Source: Malania oleifera (taxonomy: Eukaryota; Streptophyta; Magnoliopsida; Santalales; Ximeniaceae). From it: DNA of 64,000 bases. Shown one piece after another: positions 47,601-58,803 of this stretch. The translations under genes were made by a program, and so were the position numbers. The notes beneath the pieces are model-generated. The model saw only the letters and a list, made by a program, of their open reading frames with translations. It was not told the origin of the DNA and made no database searches. How positions within the stretch are numbered: the stretch's first letter is position 1; the number at the start of each line of letters is the position of its first letter. Location of the stretch: assembly GCF_029873635.1 (NCBI RefSeq), contig NC_080428.1:67575601-67639600 (forward strand). Direction: 5' to 3'.

Positions 47601-50600
47601 ATAGTGAAGAGTCTCCCTCAAACAAGGCTTATTAAAGTAATTAGGCCTAAAGTGTTGCGCAATTCTTCAAACAATATCTGAAATTAAATATATTATACAT
47701 CTCATTGATTAAATGAGTACTTTAAACTAGATCAAAGATTCTTGATTTTTAAAAAGAGCTTTCCAGACATTATTTATGCATCAATAAATACCATATATAT
47801 ATATATATATATATATATAATCCGAGTTATTCATAGCAGGGAGTTGGAAATATCATGCCGATGTCAATGCTAGAAACCATGCTCCAAAGATGACATAGAA
47901 CTGAAGTTGAGAGACATTAAAAATTAAAAACCACACTGTTCTAGTGGGAAAATGTTTTGGGCGATCCGGCAATCCCTTAGAAACCAACTCCCTTTGGCAC
48001 AAATTGATCAAGAGTAAGTTTGATCTTGTGGAAAGTTGGTGGTGCAAAGACAAGAACAAATGGTTACCTATGGACTCTAGACAGCTAGTGATTATTCTAG
48101 CAAATCCTTTTTTCTGCTCTTATTCAATTTCCTACTTTTTTTTTTAGAGAAGTATATTTAGAAAGCTAGAGTTCTAGCTTCTTTTTGGTTGGTAATTTTT
48201 GGTTGCTCTAGTGGATTTGAAAGAATAAGGATGACATGCGGTATTTGTTATGGTTTGTTGAGTTTGGTTTGTTGCTCATTTCAATGTGTCCCATCATCAA
48301 TTTCTTTTCCACCATAATTCATCTTTCTCCACCACAAAGCCCCAATCCACTTTCCAGGAAGAGCTCTGTGGAAGAAAATGAGATTTTTGAACCCCCTCCC
48401 CCCAAAAAAATCCTTCTTGATCTATGGGTTCTTTGTTACGTCCCAATATACTAAATCGTAGTTGAAGCCCACCCCACATAGCCCCATAAGAATCCCATCT
48501 ATACACCTTCAAACCTCTTAGCTACCCAACAAAAAATGAGAAATGGAAACAAGAATTATATTGCGAGGCAGTGAGGTTTAACAAAGTTCTAGTTAGGAGT
48601 GAGGATTCCCCATATTGATAAGTATTTGCTCTTCCAACTGGCAAGCTTTCCTCGAACTTCTAAATGATGACTCTACACAACCCACCTTTCCTGACAAGTA
48701 TATGCTCTTCCAACTTGCAATCTTCTTTTCAAACTTCTCAATGTAGACTCCACAAGGTTCCCACCCCAAATTTGGCATCCAGTTGAAACCACAGGTATAT
48801 AAAAGGAAACTTCCCCATCTTACGCTCCAATATCTCTGTTAAAAGGCAACCACCCACCACTTCACCCACAGGAATCACCTCACTCTTGCTTAAAATTTCA
48901 CCTTGGGACCTAAAATTGCTTCGCAACATTAAAATACACAAATCAAATCTTCCATTTATGCCCTACAAAATGGTATTATCATCTGCAATTAGTAAGAAAC
49001 ACTATCATTTCCCTGTCCTCTCTCCCTACCCCAAAACCACGAAAAGATACCCTCCAAAACTTTCTAAGCATCTTAATAAGAGATTCAATGACAAAGATGA
49101 ACAACTAAGGTAGATAATGGATCTTTTCACCTCAATTTCTCAACAACTTTGAGAAAAAAAAAATCCCATCAACCTATCTATGAAAATAGAGAAACTTGTA
49201 GTGGAGATGCATTTTTTAATCCAAGAACAGCATATGCCATCTTCACCGAAATTAGAAGGAGAGATCCCAACGTAAATGGAAATCAGCCTTCAACATATTA
49301 AATTTGCAAATCAGTCCCTTCCACCACTTCTGACTTGAGAGTCTACTACATCATTTTCCACAAGAATCCTGTCAAGAATCAATCTCCCTCACAAAAATGC
49401 ATTTTGATAGAACCCCACAATTGTGCCTACCACTGTTCTAAACCTTGTTTCTAAGGCTATCAAGATGATTATGAAAGCACTACCAGCAACCTCTCTAGAG
49501 TATTTATACATTTTTTCCCTTTGGCAGGTGCATACCCTGCCTCTTGACCACCTCATGCCAGATGTAGTTCACTCACCCTATGACACATAACAATACACAA
49601 TGCATATAATGTGTGTACAATTCTAACAGTTATTTTTTTGAACTCTTTTTTTCTTTTGAATGTGTATCAAAACACTGTTGGAGAGGTCCTTTAAGAATAA
49701 GAATTCTCCTAGTGACTCTCAAATATATGGCACTGGTTATTCATGCTCTTTATGTTGAAGAAGCCTAATTTTCATATTTTTTAATATTTAACGATTATGC
49801 TTTTTTATTGTCTCAAGGCAAAATGGAAACGCCATTTAAGGTTAATAGACTTGGAAACACTTAAAATTGGAACCTGTAGCATGACCAACAGATAAATTAT
49901 AGTACCATTGAGAACTATAAATAGAAGTGCATAGTTGGACTCACAAAACTACATGATTTAGTTATTTTTACTAAGAGGGCCCATAACCTAAATAATATGA
50001 TACCTCACATTACAATAAATTATAGTATTTTGAAGTATGAAGTATCATATTATTTTGAAATAACTTATTCAAGCCTGATTCCTATGTTAGATGTGAAGGA
50101 ACAAGAATGCTACTGCAATATAATTGAACGTAATACATTTTGCATTTATTTCAAACAATTTAGAAACCTACATTTATCTTATTACATGCAATACAAAATA
50201 TTAGTATTATATGAAAATGTGCAATTACATACCTTGATGGCAACCTTCTGGCCTTTTTTGGCAAGATCAACTGGCTTGTGGTTAAATTCAATTGATGCAA
50301 TCCGACCAATATCAGTAAAATCTCTTTGAGGAACACAAATAGGCGTCCCAACCTGCACATAAGGCATTTAATAATACATCAAAATCTTGTTAACTAGTTC
50401 TCATTATAAATCATAATCAGAAACCAGCTCCTACTACTAATATTAATAATATATGGAATAAAAGTATAACAAATGAATAACTACAATGTAAAATATTTTA
50501 TTTAATCATACACATGGTTCTTACAATTTTAATGTCATCATCATGTAATTTAGTATGTTTTGCCTGCTATTATATGTTTACTTATCATTACGTTCCTAAC

Positions 50601-53470
50601 TTGCCCAAGGAGGAGTTCCTTTGACACGTAGAGAAAGGGATTGGCTTCTCTGCATTCATTCTTTGCCAGCGTAAGAAATGCCTTTTTTGCTAGAAAGATA
50701 AAGAGGAACAAGTAGAAGAAGAGAGGAGAAAAAAAATCAAGCTGCCACCTCTCGCTCATGGCTCACATAGAGCCCTAAATTCCTAATCTACTAATCCCAA
50801 ATTTCTTCAAGTAAACTAAAAGGTCTCCTCCTACCATTCTCCTTATCTATTCATTTATTGTTTACCAGACAAATTTGTAAAATTGTCTTCAGAAGGTAAA
50901 CAGATTTTCATGTACAGGTTTAGAAAAAAAAATTTCAGTATATTTTTTTTTCTAGTTGCAAATGGAAGACTAATTTATATTGCTAATTTTCAGTAGATTG
51001 ATGAAGTATATATAAGACCCTAATTGTATTAAAATGTATGAAATATGTCATATTTTCTTGTTGACAATAAACACTAGTTTGTGGTTTTAAAATTTACTAG
51101 TTCTAGAGTATATATAATGGCCAAAGCCCTGGTCATAGATTAATTTTTTATATAGATGGTTTTATTTTGATGAATTTGCTAACATAAGTTCTGGATTTGG
51201 TGATTTTAAGTTTTTATTTTAAAATGGAAAAAAATTAAAATAAAAACAACAATAGATGACGTTAGATAGGGCTGTGAATGCAATGATTTTGCAGTGGTTA
51301 TATGTAGTATCAAATTGCAGCAACTAAATTATCTAAATTGTGTCATCACTCATTAAAAACCAATTTTTTATCAGAGATTCTTATACATCCATCTTTGAAA
51401 AAATAAGTATGTCTAAATAGATAGACTGCAAATAGTTACACGTCACTTCAATATAGTTTATTTACTTAAAGCTGTCTATTATGCAGCTTATGCTTTCCAA
51501 GCAAGAGGTCTGCAATCATTATTGCTATTTTTTTTACATTGCTCGTATAATTTTTACTGGAAAGAATGTAGTAAAAAATTCACTTATTTAATTTGATTAA
51601 TGCATAAATAATATGCTTATGTTGATATCTTGATTGTCTATCATACACAAATGTTTTTTAAAAGTTCCTTTAAAAAATCTTTTAGATACATTATGCATAT
51701 GATCACCCCAGCAACCAAATGTCCTAGATCTGCCATTATGGGAAATATGTGTGGGCGTATGTATGTGTGTATTGATACTTTATGCATATGTACATACATG
51801 TATCCATGCATATGCATGCATTATGAGGGCAAGATTTAAGTAGTTAACATTTCCTATGCATGCACATGATTACATCATTCCTGACTAGGAGGCTAGAATC
51901 AATAAGTAGGCCAAAAGGAGAATCCATTATAGTATGACTACAAGAACCAATTCACAATTACCTTAATTGCCATCCTAACTATAATTAGAAGTTAAGATTT
52001 TGGAAGCTAATGAAACCTGTATTAGAATTAACAAAAAAATAAATAAAAAGCGAGAGAAATCCAGCCATATCTGTCCACTGCACACACGAAACAAAAAAGA
52101 AAGTAAACCGGAGGAACCAAAATTAAACATACCCTGGCAATGCCTTCAAGAACATCAACACCCAAGACAATTGGATCCTTCTTGTTAAATACACAGTTTG
52201 GTATAATCTTAAGAACACATGGGAAGACTGCTTCATCAGCTGCTTCCCTTTTTTTCTCTTCCTTGAGATTGGAAATGTAAGCCTTGAACTGATCAAACAG
52301 GTGGTAAATAATATCCGCAATAAAAATCTTCACACCCACATCATCTGCAAGCTCCCGAGCCTCAGGTGTCACTTTGACATCAAATGCCAAGATAGTAGCA
52401 AACTCCTTCTTCTTCTCAAGCATTACACTCGCCTTCATAACGTCCTTTTTATGTACCGGGCCAATGCCTATACCACTAACAGGAATGCTCACTGCTGGGG
52501 ACTTCAGGAACTCTAGCAAAGCTTCTAATGAACCAAGAGTCGATGCTTGAACATAGACACCCTCACCACTTTTATCAATCCTGCTCATGACTGACCTCAC
52601 ATCTTCCATAGCAACTTCCATGACATCCTCCAAATCATCACTGGAGGCAACAACATATAGACTAGTGCCAGCAATAGCATGCTCAAGACCCTGTTAAGAA
52701 ATTATAACACCAGAAGACACAAAGCACTTCTCAACAAGAGTATAACTCAAAACATTTATCAAAAGAATACAGTCAAAATGGTGTTTTGAGCTGAAATTTT
52801 GGCCATGGCCACCACAAAAATTATCACCTGAGCAGTGATCTTGATACATTGTGCAGCTTTTATTTCTCTGTGATGCAGGTAAGTTCCCTGGATTAAGATA
52901 ACCACATCATCGATCAAGGCAATGGGGAAGTGAACTTAACCCCACGGAAATTACTGGACATATTTACTGCCAAGAACTTGACAACAATGAAACAACCAAA
53001 AAAACCAAGTAACCTGACCTTAACTCGCAGCTCCTTCATTGGATGGGGTGTCAATAAAGCCCGAATTACTGTTACTATAGGTCCCTATGTTGGGGGAAAA
53101 AATGACATTATAAAGAACTGGAGACAGAAATTTTAACTACATTTCACACATAAAAATGGTTTTAGATTCTTGCCTGCATGCCACAAACAACTATTTGATC
53201 TCCTTCATGAAGCACACCATTAACCAACACAACATCAATCGTCGTCCCATGGCCTTCAACAACCTTAACCTCCAACACCGTACACTGGCAAACAGATCCA
53301 ACTCAAAGTCAAGAGCTCTCATATTCTAACTACTTGTATTTTGAATAAATAAAACAAAGAAAAGAAAGCACACCTGCACATCATCACTGAACGTAAGTTT
53401 CTCAACCATTTTCCTCTGAGCCCATTCCACCAATAGAAACAACAAATTTGGTATGCCTTCGCCACTGTAA

Positions 53471-53511
<41 letters not shown>

Positions 53512-56500
53512 GTATCAGGGCACTCCCCAGCAAATAATATGGCCTTTCAGTTTCTCCAAAACCAACCAAGTACTGGCGGATCATAAGAGAGCTGTATCAG
53601 GGCACTCCCCAGCAAACAATATGGTCTTTCAATTTCTCCAAAAACAACCAAGTACTGGCGGATCATAAGGGGGAAGAGAGGGTCGGTCGCCCCCAAACCT
53701 CCAAAAAATCTTAATATTACTGCAATTTTTAAGATGTTTTATTAATATTGTGTTATTGCTTCCTTATTAGTTTCTTGGGTTCGTTTAGATGCTTGTGGAG
53801 ATTAGACAACACAATAGGAGAAGTGTATCATATATCCAAGCTGCCTCCATACATTATTCTAATATTCGAATTTATGGCCTCTCATAATCAATTTGTATGG
53901 TGTTCCTTATGAGACAAATATCTTTTAGTAAAAGAGATAAGAAAAGAATATTACTTATGTACCCTAGAGAAAAAAAAAGTTCAAATTGTACTTTCAATTT
54001 CATCTTATCGTTAAAGGTTAAATAGTAACACCCAAACCCTTCTCCAAACCTCAAAATTTGGTTTGCTACAATTTCTCCTTTATTTCAATCAAGTCTCTAT
54101 AAATTCAACATATTGATATTGCAATAAAGTAATTCTTAATAAATTAAAAAAAGGTACTTCTAACTTTGATAAAGTTATATTTTGATAATATACTTGTTCT
54201 ACACTTTTATATAACTTTGTTAATAATTTTATTTTATTTCTTATTATATATGTTTATATACGTACTATTCTATGCTGATAGTACATACAATTGTTACCAT
54301 TTTGGGATACAATTTTTTTTATTTTTTCTAATTTTAGGTGTTTAATCAACAATTTGACAAGGAAAGCGTGTCTCAAAAAAAAACGAAATGAGTGCCACAC
54401 AAGTATAAAAATTAGTGCTATGAGTATATGTAAGATCATTCAGTATTGGTATTGCATTTTTATTTTTCCAAAAGAATTTATGGCTATAAATTTTAATAGA
54501 AAAATTGTATACTTTCACCCAAAATAAAAAGTTAATTAACTCATTAAATTGAAAATAAAATGTGGAAAAAAGTAGTAGAGAACATTGAACTATATAATTT
54601 TTTTAAGTGATCCACCCCCACCCCCCACAAAACAAAACAAAAATCCAGATTTTTTACTGCACCCTAGGAGCCTCAACCAGCCATGAGCTATACGACAAGA
54701 CTAGACCTGCTTACAGAGACATACCTGATAGCACTTGTAGGCACAATATGGTAAGTTTTGTAAGTTTCCCCCATCTCTTTCTTTTTATAGTACAATTCAG
54801 TATTCAATCCCTGCTCCTGGAACTGTGCAATAATCTGAAATGGTCCAAAAAATAAAAAATAACCCAGTTAACCAAAACAAGGGCGCATAACGAATGATAA
54901 AATGCTGGATGCTTCTCACCTGAGCAAGCCTCATATTGAACTCATTTTGTACATCTTTAGACTGTTGCTTCATTGCTTTCACAATTGGTGCATTGCGGCA
55001 AACTTTCCACCCATACAGCCTGTCAACCTTCATAATCAAGAAATAAAATAAACAAAAATATTAAAACATGCATTGAATAAAACGAAAAATAATAGTACCC
55101 TCAAAAGTATCCATATGCCATAAAACTAACCTTATTCAAGGCAATGATGAATTCTGTATTTCTCATTTTAAGAAGATTGAGTGATTCTATTGTCTGAGGT
55201 TCTAAGCCATGCATAATGTCAACCACCAAGATAGCAATGTCACATAAACCTGAACCCCGGGACCGTAAGTTATTAAACGATTCATGTCCGGGGGTATCAA
55301 TAATCAATAAGCCTGGGACTTTAAACTCTGCATCTGCTTTCAGTTCCTTGGTCCTCTCACGTATGTTCTCTATAGGAAAATAGGTTGCACCTATTTGCTG
55401 AGTAATGCCACCAGCCTCTCCCTCCTGAACATTAGTGCCTCGGATACAATCCAATAGCTTAGTCTTACCAGTATCAACATGGCCCATGATACAGCAAATT
55501 GGAGAACGTAGATTATTTTCACTGCTTTTAGGAGGAGCATCAGATTTCGGTGCTACCTTTTTTGCACCAGCTTCACTTTTATTTCTTTGTGAATTTTCAA
55601 CATCAAACTGACCCTTTTTACTGTCAGTATCCTGAGATTTGATTGCCTGAGAAGATACTTTCTTGGTGGTGACACTTTTTGTTTCTTTTCTGACCAGGGG
55701 TTCAGGCTTTTTCAAGTCAGCCTCTTCATCTGCAAATGCACTTTTCTCCCGCAGATTGAGAACAGCATCATCCCAGCTCTTTGCATCCCATTCGTCCTCG
55801 TCCTCATCCTCATCCGCGTCCTCATCATCCTCTTCGACTCCATTTTCCTCAACAACTTCTTCTGATTTCTCATCAATGTTCAAGTTCAATTCTTCAACCT
55901 TCTCAGTTTCCAAAGAGTCCACCTCACACACAGTTTCCTGCAGGCTTTCATTTGCATCTATACTTTCCACGGGCTTAACAGCAACTGCACCATTTGCCTG
56001 AACAGATGGTGGCTTGGTCTTCTTGGTTTGATATATGGGTCGTTTCGCCGGTGCACGAACAGCATCTGCGGTAGAAAGAGGTAAGGCCCCAGCATTAGCA
56101 AGTATTTGATTCCTCATTTGTTCTAACCGTCGAGCTTCTTCCTTCTGCTTCCCTGTTAAAAGCCTTCCTTCTTGCTTTTTCTTCAAAAGCTTTTCTTTTT
56201 CCCTTTCCTTCTTCCTACGTTTAGCCTCTTCTGCTTGCCTCTCAAGTTCTTCTTGCCGACGACGTTCCTCTTCTTCCTTCCTTAACCTCTCCTCCTCTTC
56301 TCTCTTCTTTCTTTCTTCAGCTTCTTTACGCCTAGCCAGTGCCTCTTGCATCTCCCTGACATGCTTAGGAACATTCTTAAGATTTTTCTTCTTTTCCTGA
56401 GTGTTTTCTTCCTTCACCTCTCTCGCTGCTGCTGCCGCTGCTTCTACTGCTGCTGCCTTTTTCTCCTTTTCCTTTTCCTTCTTCTTTTTCTTCTTCTTTG

Positions 56501-57737
56501 CAGCAGCAGACTCCACGCCTTCATCCTCACCTTCCTTTCCAGCTGTAGCATCTGCCAACCCAACTGGTTCAGGCTGGACCTCAATTTTCTCCTCTCGTGA
56601 AGGAGGAGCAGCAGCAGCAGCAGGTTTTGACATTGGATACCCTTCACCAAGCTCCGCAAGAAGTTTGTCCAAATCATCCTCTTCTTGAGGAGTCTTTCCA
56701 CTCTTCTTCTTCTTCTTTTTTTTGTTCTTCGAAGTCTCTGCTACTCCTTCACTAACTTTTTCACTAAAATGCAAATCATCAGCTACCTTGTCAACTACCT
56801 CAGCATCTTCATCTTGAACACCAAACTGATAAGCAGCATCATCACCAGATTTTGAGGCAGTCAGTTGTTCAGATACAGAAGCATCTCCATCATTTTCTTC
56901 ATCAAGTAAAGCGGCACTAAACAAATTGCTGCTCTTCTTTGAAGACTTTGATGACTTCTTTTTAGCTGTAAAGGTGATAGAAGCAGCACCTTCATCCTCT
57001 TCTTCTTCATCAATGTCTTTCTTCTCAACCCTATCTCCATCTTCTTCATCAAGCACATCAAAGCTAGACAATGCGAATGCAGTACTATTCTTCTTGTTCG
57101 ATTTGGACTTCTTCTTCTTCTTCCCTGTAAAAGCAATAACTGGAGTTTCATCATCACTCCCTACATTATTCTCATCTACAGATTGATCAATTGCATCCAC
57201 ATCATCATCAACAGCCTCCAAATCAAAGGCACTGAACAAACTACCAGTCTTCTTAGAAGACTTGGATGACTTCTTCTTCTTCCCTGAAAAACTTATAGCA
57301 TGCACATCCCCTCCCTCACTTCCATCCGATTCATGTTTCTCAACAGTTAAGCCAGACTGTTCGTCATCCTCATTCTCCTCATCAAGCAAACCAAAACTTG
57401 ATGTGGTAAGCAAGTTCTTTTTACCATTTTTCTTAGCCTTCGATGGTTTCTTACCCATAATCTCAACAGCTGGAACATCATCGTCTTCTTCTTCTTCTTC
57501 TTCTTGCATTGGCTTTTCCTCATCTTCATCTTGACCCTGCAAACTCTTGAAGTTTCCCTTCTTATTCTTCTTCTTCCCAGCAACTGGATTAATGCTCTCT
57601 TCTTGATTCAGCTTATCCTCATCCAATTCCATCCCAATTGAGTCCTCATTATTTTTTGTTGCAAGTGCTTTTTTCTTCGACTTAGCCCCACCTGGAGGGT
57701 CATCCTCTTCATGTGAGATCGCTTTTTTACGACCCAT
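38311..57737 (-). CDS. EIF5B: Eukaryotic translation initiation factor 5B (eIF5B), eleven coding exons
   Basis: Minus-strand exons: 57737-55131, 55027-54920, 54834-54725, 53464-53374, 53284-53174, 53084-53019, 52887-52828, 52690-52133, 50352-50233, 38601-38482 and 38376-38311. Joined they give 1,338 residues in frame. eIF5B is the cytosolic IF2-type GTPase that joins the 60S subunit to the 48S complex. Residues about 1-700 are a charged K/E-rich tail. The G domain has GHVDTGKT (G1), [12 protein letters not shown] (switch I), DTPGHESF (G3), NKVD (G4, split by intron 1) and TSAIS (G5, split by intron 3). Domains II-IV follow, and the end reads [16 protein letters not shown], the eIF1A-binding tail. 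Introns are GT-AG except intron 5 (GC-AG). Intron 9 is 11,631 bp, full of transposons. All motifs look intact. Confidence 0.96.
38640..40200. other. eIF5B intron 9, non-TE-like part
   Basis: No gene or recognised repeat. Short open frames have no family motifs. Confidence 0.5.
40204..42193 (-). mobile_element. RTE-type LINE, copy 3, 5'-truncated, in eIF5B intron 9
   Basis: Minus strand. The 3' end reads CACTAGGTGGG-like 'CCTAGTGGGACTTTAAGGTT' then (GTT)n (plus-strand CAACAACAACAAC at 40204). RT pieces are recognisable, such as [19 protein letters not shown] and [18 protein letters not shown] (41476-41249). Homology to copy 2 stops at about 42193, equivalent to copy 2 position ~35515, so it is truncated within the region between endonuclease and RT. 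Many stops are present. It lies antisense to copies 1 and 2 and in the same direction as eIF5B. Confidence 0.85.
42768..42800. repeat. Poly(G) tract
   Basis: Run of about 15 G, then GTGGTGGGTGGGGGAAGGGG. It is G-quadruplex-capable on the plus strand, antisense to eIF5B intron 9. Confidence 0.8.
43440..44012 (-). mobile_element. L1-type LINE fragment A, zf-RVT end
   Basis: Minus-strand translation gives [30 protein letters not shown] and [10 protein letters not shown]. This is the zf-RVT region downstream of L1 reverse transcriptase (K.F.W...L...I.TND.L..RRP...LSPD.C, then GLW..LF). Stops are present. It is probably the 3' end of the L1 whose RT lies at 45.3-46.4 kb. Confidence 0.7.
44263..44590 (-). 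mobile_element. 3' end of another RTE-type LINE with (TGG)n tail
   Basis: Minus strand. The tail is (GGT)n (plus-strand CCACCACCACC at 44263-44286). The adjoining part 'cagctacatgaatcctctt' and 'ggcctatgttgcaggtgccc' match copy 3 at about 60-70%. The family differs in its tail from copies 1-3, which end in (GTT)n. Confidence 0.7.
44583..44880 (+). pseudogene. Ty3/gypsy integrase fragment
   Basis: Plus-strand frame with [33 protein letters not shown] and, after a gap, [18 protein letters not shown] and [11 protein letters not shown]. These are the CC half of the HHCC zinc finger and part of the DDE core of a gypsy integrase. The core between them is missing. It adjoins RTE debris in eIF5B intron 9, antisense to the gene. 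Confidence 0.8.
44890..46420 (-). mobile_element. L1-type LINE fragment A, RT part
   Basis: Minus strand. It reads [20 protein letters not shown] at about 46190, the region just upstream of L1 RT, then [19 protein letters not shown] at about 45440-45370, the RT palm approach (QSAF..GRQILDAVL.ANE). Many stops. Split from its zf-RVT end (43440-44012) by the LINE/gypsy debris at 44263-44880. Confidence 0.65.
46630..46980 (-). mobile_element. RTE-type LINE fragment
   Basis: The plus strand reads 'gtcttatttctacttat', 'actccactcctactttcatcaatcagaac', 'atatcatctgcaaacaatatacaccatgg'. It parallels copy 3 at 40880-41020 and corresponds to the [12 protein letters not shown] region in reverse. Likely a second piece of the (TGG)-tailed RTE copy. 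Confidence 0.6.
47793..47818. repeat. (AT)n microsatellite in eIF5B intron 9
   Basis: About 13 AT units. Confidence 0.9.
47930..48075 (+). mobile_element. L1-type LINE fragment, plus strand
   Basis: Reads [20 protein letters not shown], then [18 protein letters not shown]. It matches the L1 segment between RT and zf-RVT (GKWLWRF..E..SLW..VI.SK). Short relic, antisense to eIF5B. Confidence 0.65.
48560..49500 (-). mobile_element. L1-type LINE fragment B, RT part
   Basis: Minus strand. It has a diverged QILD region near 49370, then broken frames that include [46 protein letters not shown] and [15 protein letters not shown]. These are the L1 RT thumb motifs (F...SGL.VN..KS, LP..YLG.PLGA, RLA.WK..YLS.GGR). 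Many stops. Confidence 0.7.
50233..50352 (-). CDS. EIF5B: eIF5B coding exon 9
   Basis: 40 codons, [20 protein letters not shown] to GQKVAIK, the start of domain IV. Acceptor TGTGCAG and donor AAG-GTATGT are strong. The next exon lies 11.6 kb downstream. Confidence 0.95.
50400..52130. other. eIF5B intron 8 (1,780 bp)
   Basis: AT-rich intron spanning 52132-50353. A short open frame on the minus strand near 50759-50550 has no recognisable motif. No transposon seen. Confidence 0.6.
52133..55027 (-). CDS. EIF5B: eIF5B coding exons 2-8: end of G domain, domains II and III
   Basis: Exon 2 starts [14 protein letters not shown], completing G4. Exon 3 ends inside TSAIS, the junction completed by a single T in exon 4. 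Exon 4 reads [16 protein letters not shown]. Exon 5 ([19 protein letters not shown]) ends at CGMQ before a GC donor. Exon 6 is [20 protein letters not shown]. Exon 7 is [13 protein letters not shown]. Exon 8 (186 codons) holds domain III with [18 protein letters not shown] and [17 protein letters not shown]. Introns 1, 2, 4-7 are short (85-137 bp); intron 3 is 1,260 bp. Confidence 0.95.
53085..53173 (-). other. GC-AG intron 5 of eIF5B
   Basis: The exon 5 end CAG is followed by GCAAGAATC, and the acceptor is CAACATAG before GGACCT. Protein continuity (CGMQ-GPIVT) fixes the junction, so the donor is GC rather than GT. Confidence 0.9.
53469..53508. repeat. (GA)n tract acting as pyrimidine tract of eIF5B intron 3
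   Basis: On the gene strand it is about 18 CT units ending 5-10 bp before the acceptor GATGTTACAG of exon 4 (exon starts at 53464). The microsatellite therefore supplies the polypyrimidine tract. Confidence 0.85.
53508..53670. repeat. 82-bp tandem duplication in eIF5B intron 3
   Basis: The block 'gctgtatcagggcactcccc ... tactggcggatcataag' occurs at about 53508-53588 and again at about 53589-53669, differing by about four substitutions. Confidence 0.9.
55131..57737 (-). CDS. EIF5B: eIF5B coding exon 1: N-terminal tail and most of the G domain
   Basis: 869 codons, from [13 protein letters not shown] to FIIALNK. Four tandem units of about 50 residues each hold a [12 protein letters not shown]-like basic run, then a short FSAF/FALSSF hydrophobic patch, then an acidic DEEN.D run. 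After these come a proline/alanine part, a long K/E/R coiled coil (about residues 440-540, [18 protein letters not shown]), and an acidic [18 protein letters not shown] block. The G domain begins at [13 protein letters not shown]. Long open frames antisense to this exon come from its AAG/GAG/GAT-rich codons and are not genes. Confidence 0.95.
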
Positions 57738-58800
57738 TGGAATTCAGGAGCAACTTTGACAGATTAAATTATGCACCCACACAAAACCTTCTCTACCTTG
57801 ATTGCAAATCCTGCAACCACCAAAACCACATCCCCTCAAAAATAATTCCAAAATCAATAACAATTAAAAGTAAAACAAAGGCAACATGACTTCTCCATCA
57901 CAACTTATATAAATATAGCATCGGCAATAACTGTAAAATTCATCTGCAATGCATGGAAACGAATTAAATCCAAAATTGGGATTTCCAAGAGAATAAAGTT
58001 GTCAAAATTGCTTTGTGTGAATGCGTGTGTTTGTGAGAGAGCTTTGAAAAACATCAGGTAAGAGTTCGATTAGATATGTACACCTTAACAGCACCTGGAG
58101 AGTTAGATTAGATATGTACACCTCAACAGCACCTGACCTTTGAACACAAAGACCAGGCGAGAGCTCAATTTCAAACCCGACATATAAGAGAAAAAGGAGT
58201 CCGGTTGCAAGAATGGAACCAATAGTGCAGGTCTGTCACTCGGAAATCACAAATAAAACAAACACAGATCAGTTCGGAATCAGATATCCCAACTAATCTA
58301 TCGAGCAAAGATCAAAAATACTACACAAACCAAAAATCAAAAATAACACAAATCATACATGTTTCTCCCAAATCCCAACAGATATGTCAATTCGAGATCA
58401 TTCATTAAAAAACAAACAAAACAAAAATATTTATAAAAAAAAAACAGCTGAGATTTCATTGAACAAATTAGGCCTTCATTCGATAAAGAAAAATACATCC
58501 AGAAAAAAAAAATGGCCAAACCGATAACCATTGAACCAAATGCATTGAATCAAAGCGAAAAATATCAGGAAACGGAAAAAATAAATTAGCTTGAAACAGC
58601 AGCAGTTTACTTGATCGGGGGAGGAGGCAGCCGGCAGTTTCTATGGGAAGTTCGATGCACGATCAGGAGTCCGCCGGAGTTTGCCACGAATAATGGAGCT
58701 CGGGGCTGCTAGGGCTTCGTCACAGACGTTACAGTGGAACGGGCGATAGACCAACCTTTATCGTCTTGATCTCGTCGGGAGAAATATGTCCGGATATATA
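57738..58800 (-). promoter_or_regulatory. eIF5B 5'UTR, leader intron and core promoter (inferred)
   Basis: A plausible untranslated exon ends at 58611 (CCGATCAA, then GTAAACTG). A matching acceptor (TTTGGTGGTTGCAG) ends at 57811, giving an 800-bp leader intron and a second leader piece 57810-57738. The first exon contains GAAGCCCTAGCAGCC, close to the telo-box-like AAACCCTA elements common in plant translation genes. GAGTATATATCC on the minus strand at about 58793-58803 is a candidate TATA box. This is inference from sequence only. Confidence 0.55.
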
Positions 58801-58803
58801 CTC

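Noticed and set aside
50550-50759. 69-codon minus-strand frame in eIF5B intron 8
   Set aside because: Hydrophobic low-complexity translation without splice sites tying it to eIF5B.
55663-57534. Several serine/phenylalanine-rich open frames on the plus strand
   Set aside because: They are antisense to the lysine/glutamate-rich eIF5B exon 1 and come from its codon bias (CTT, TTC, TCT on the other strand).
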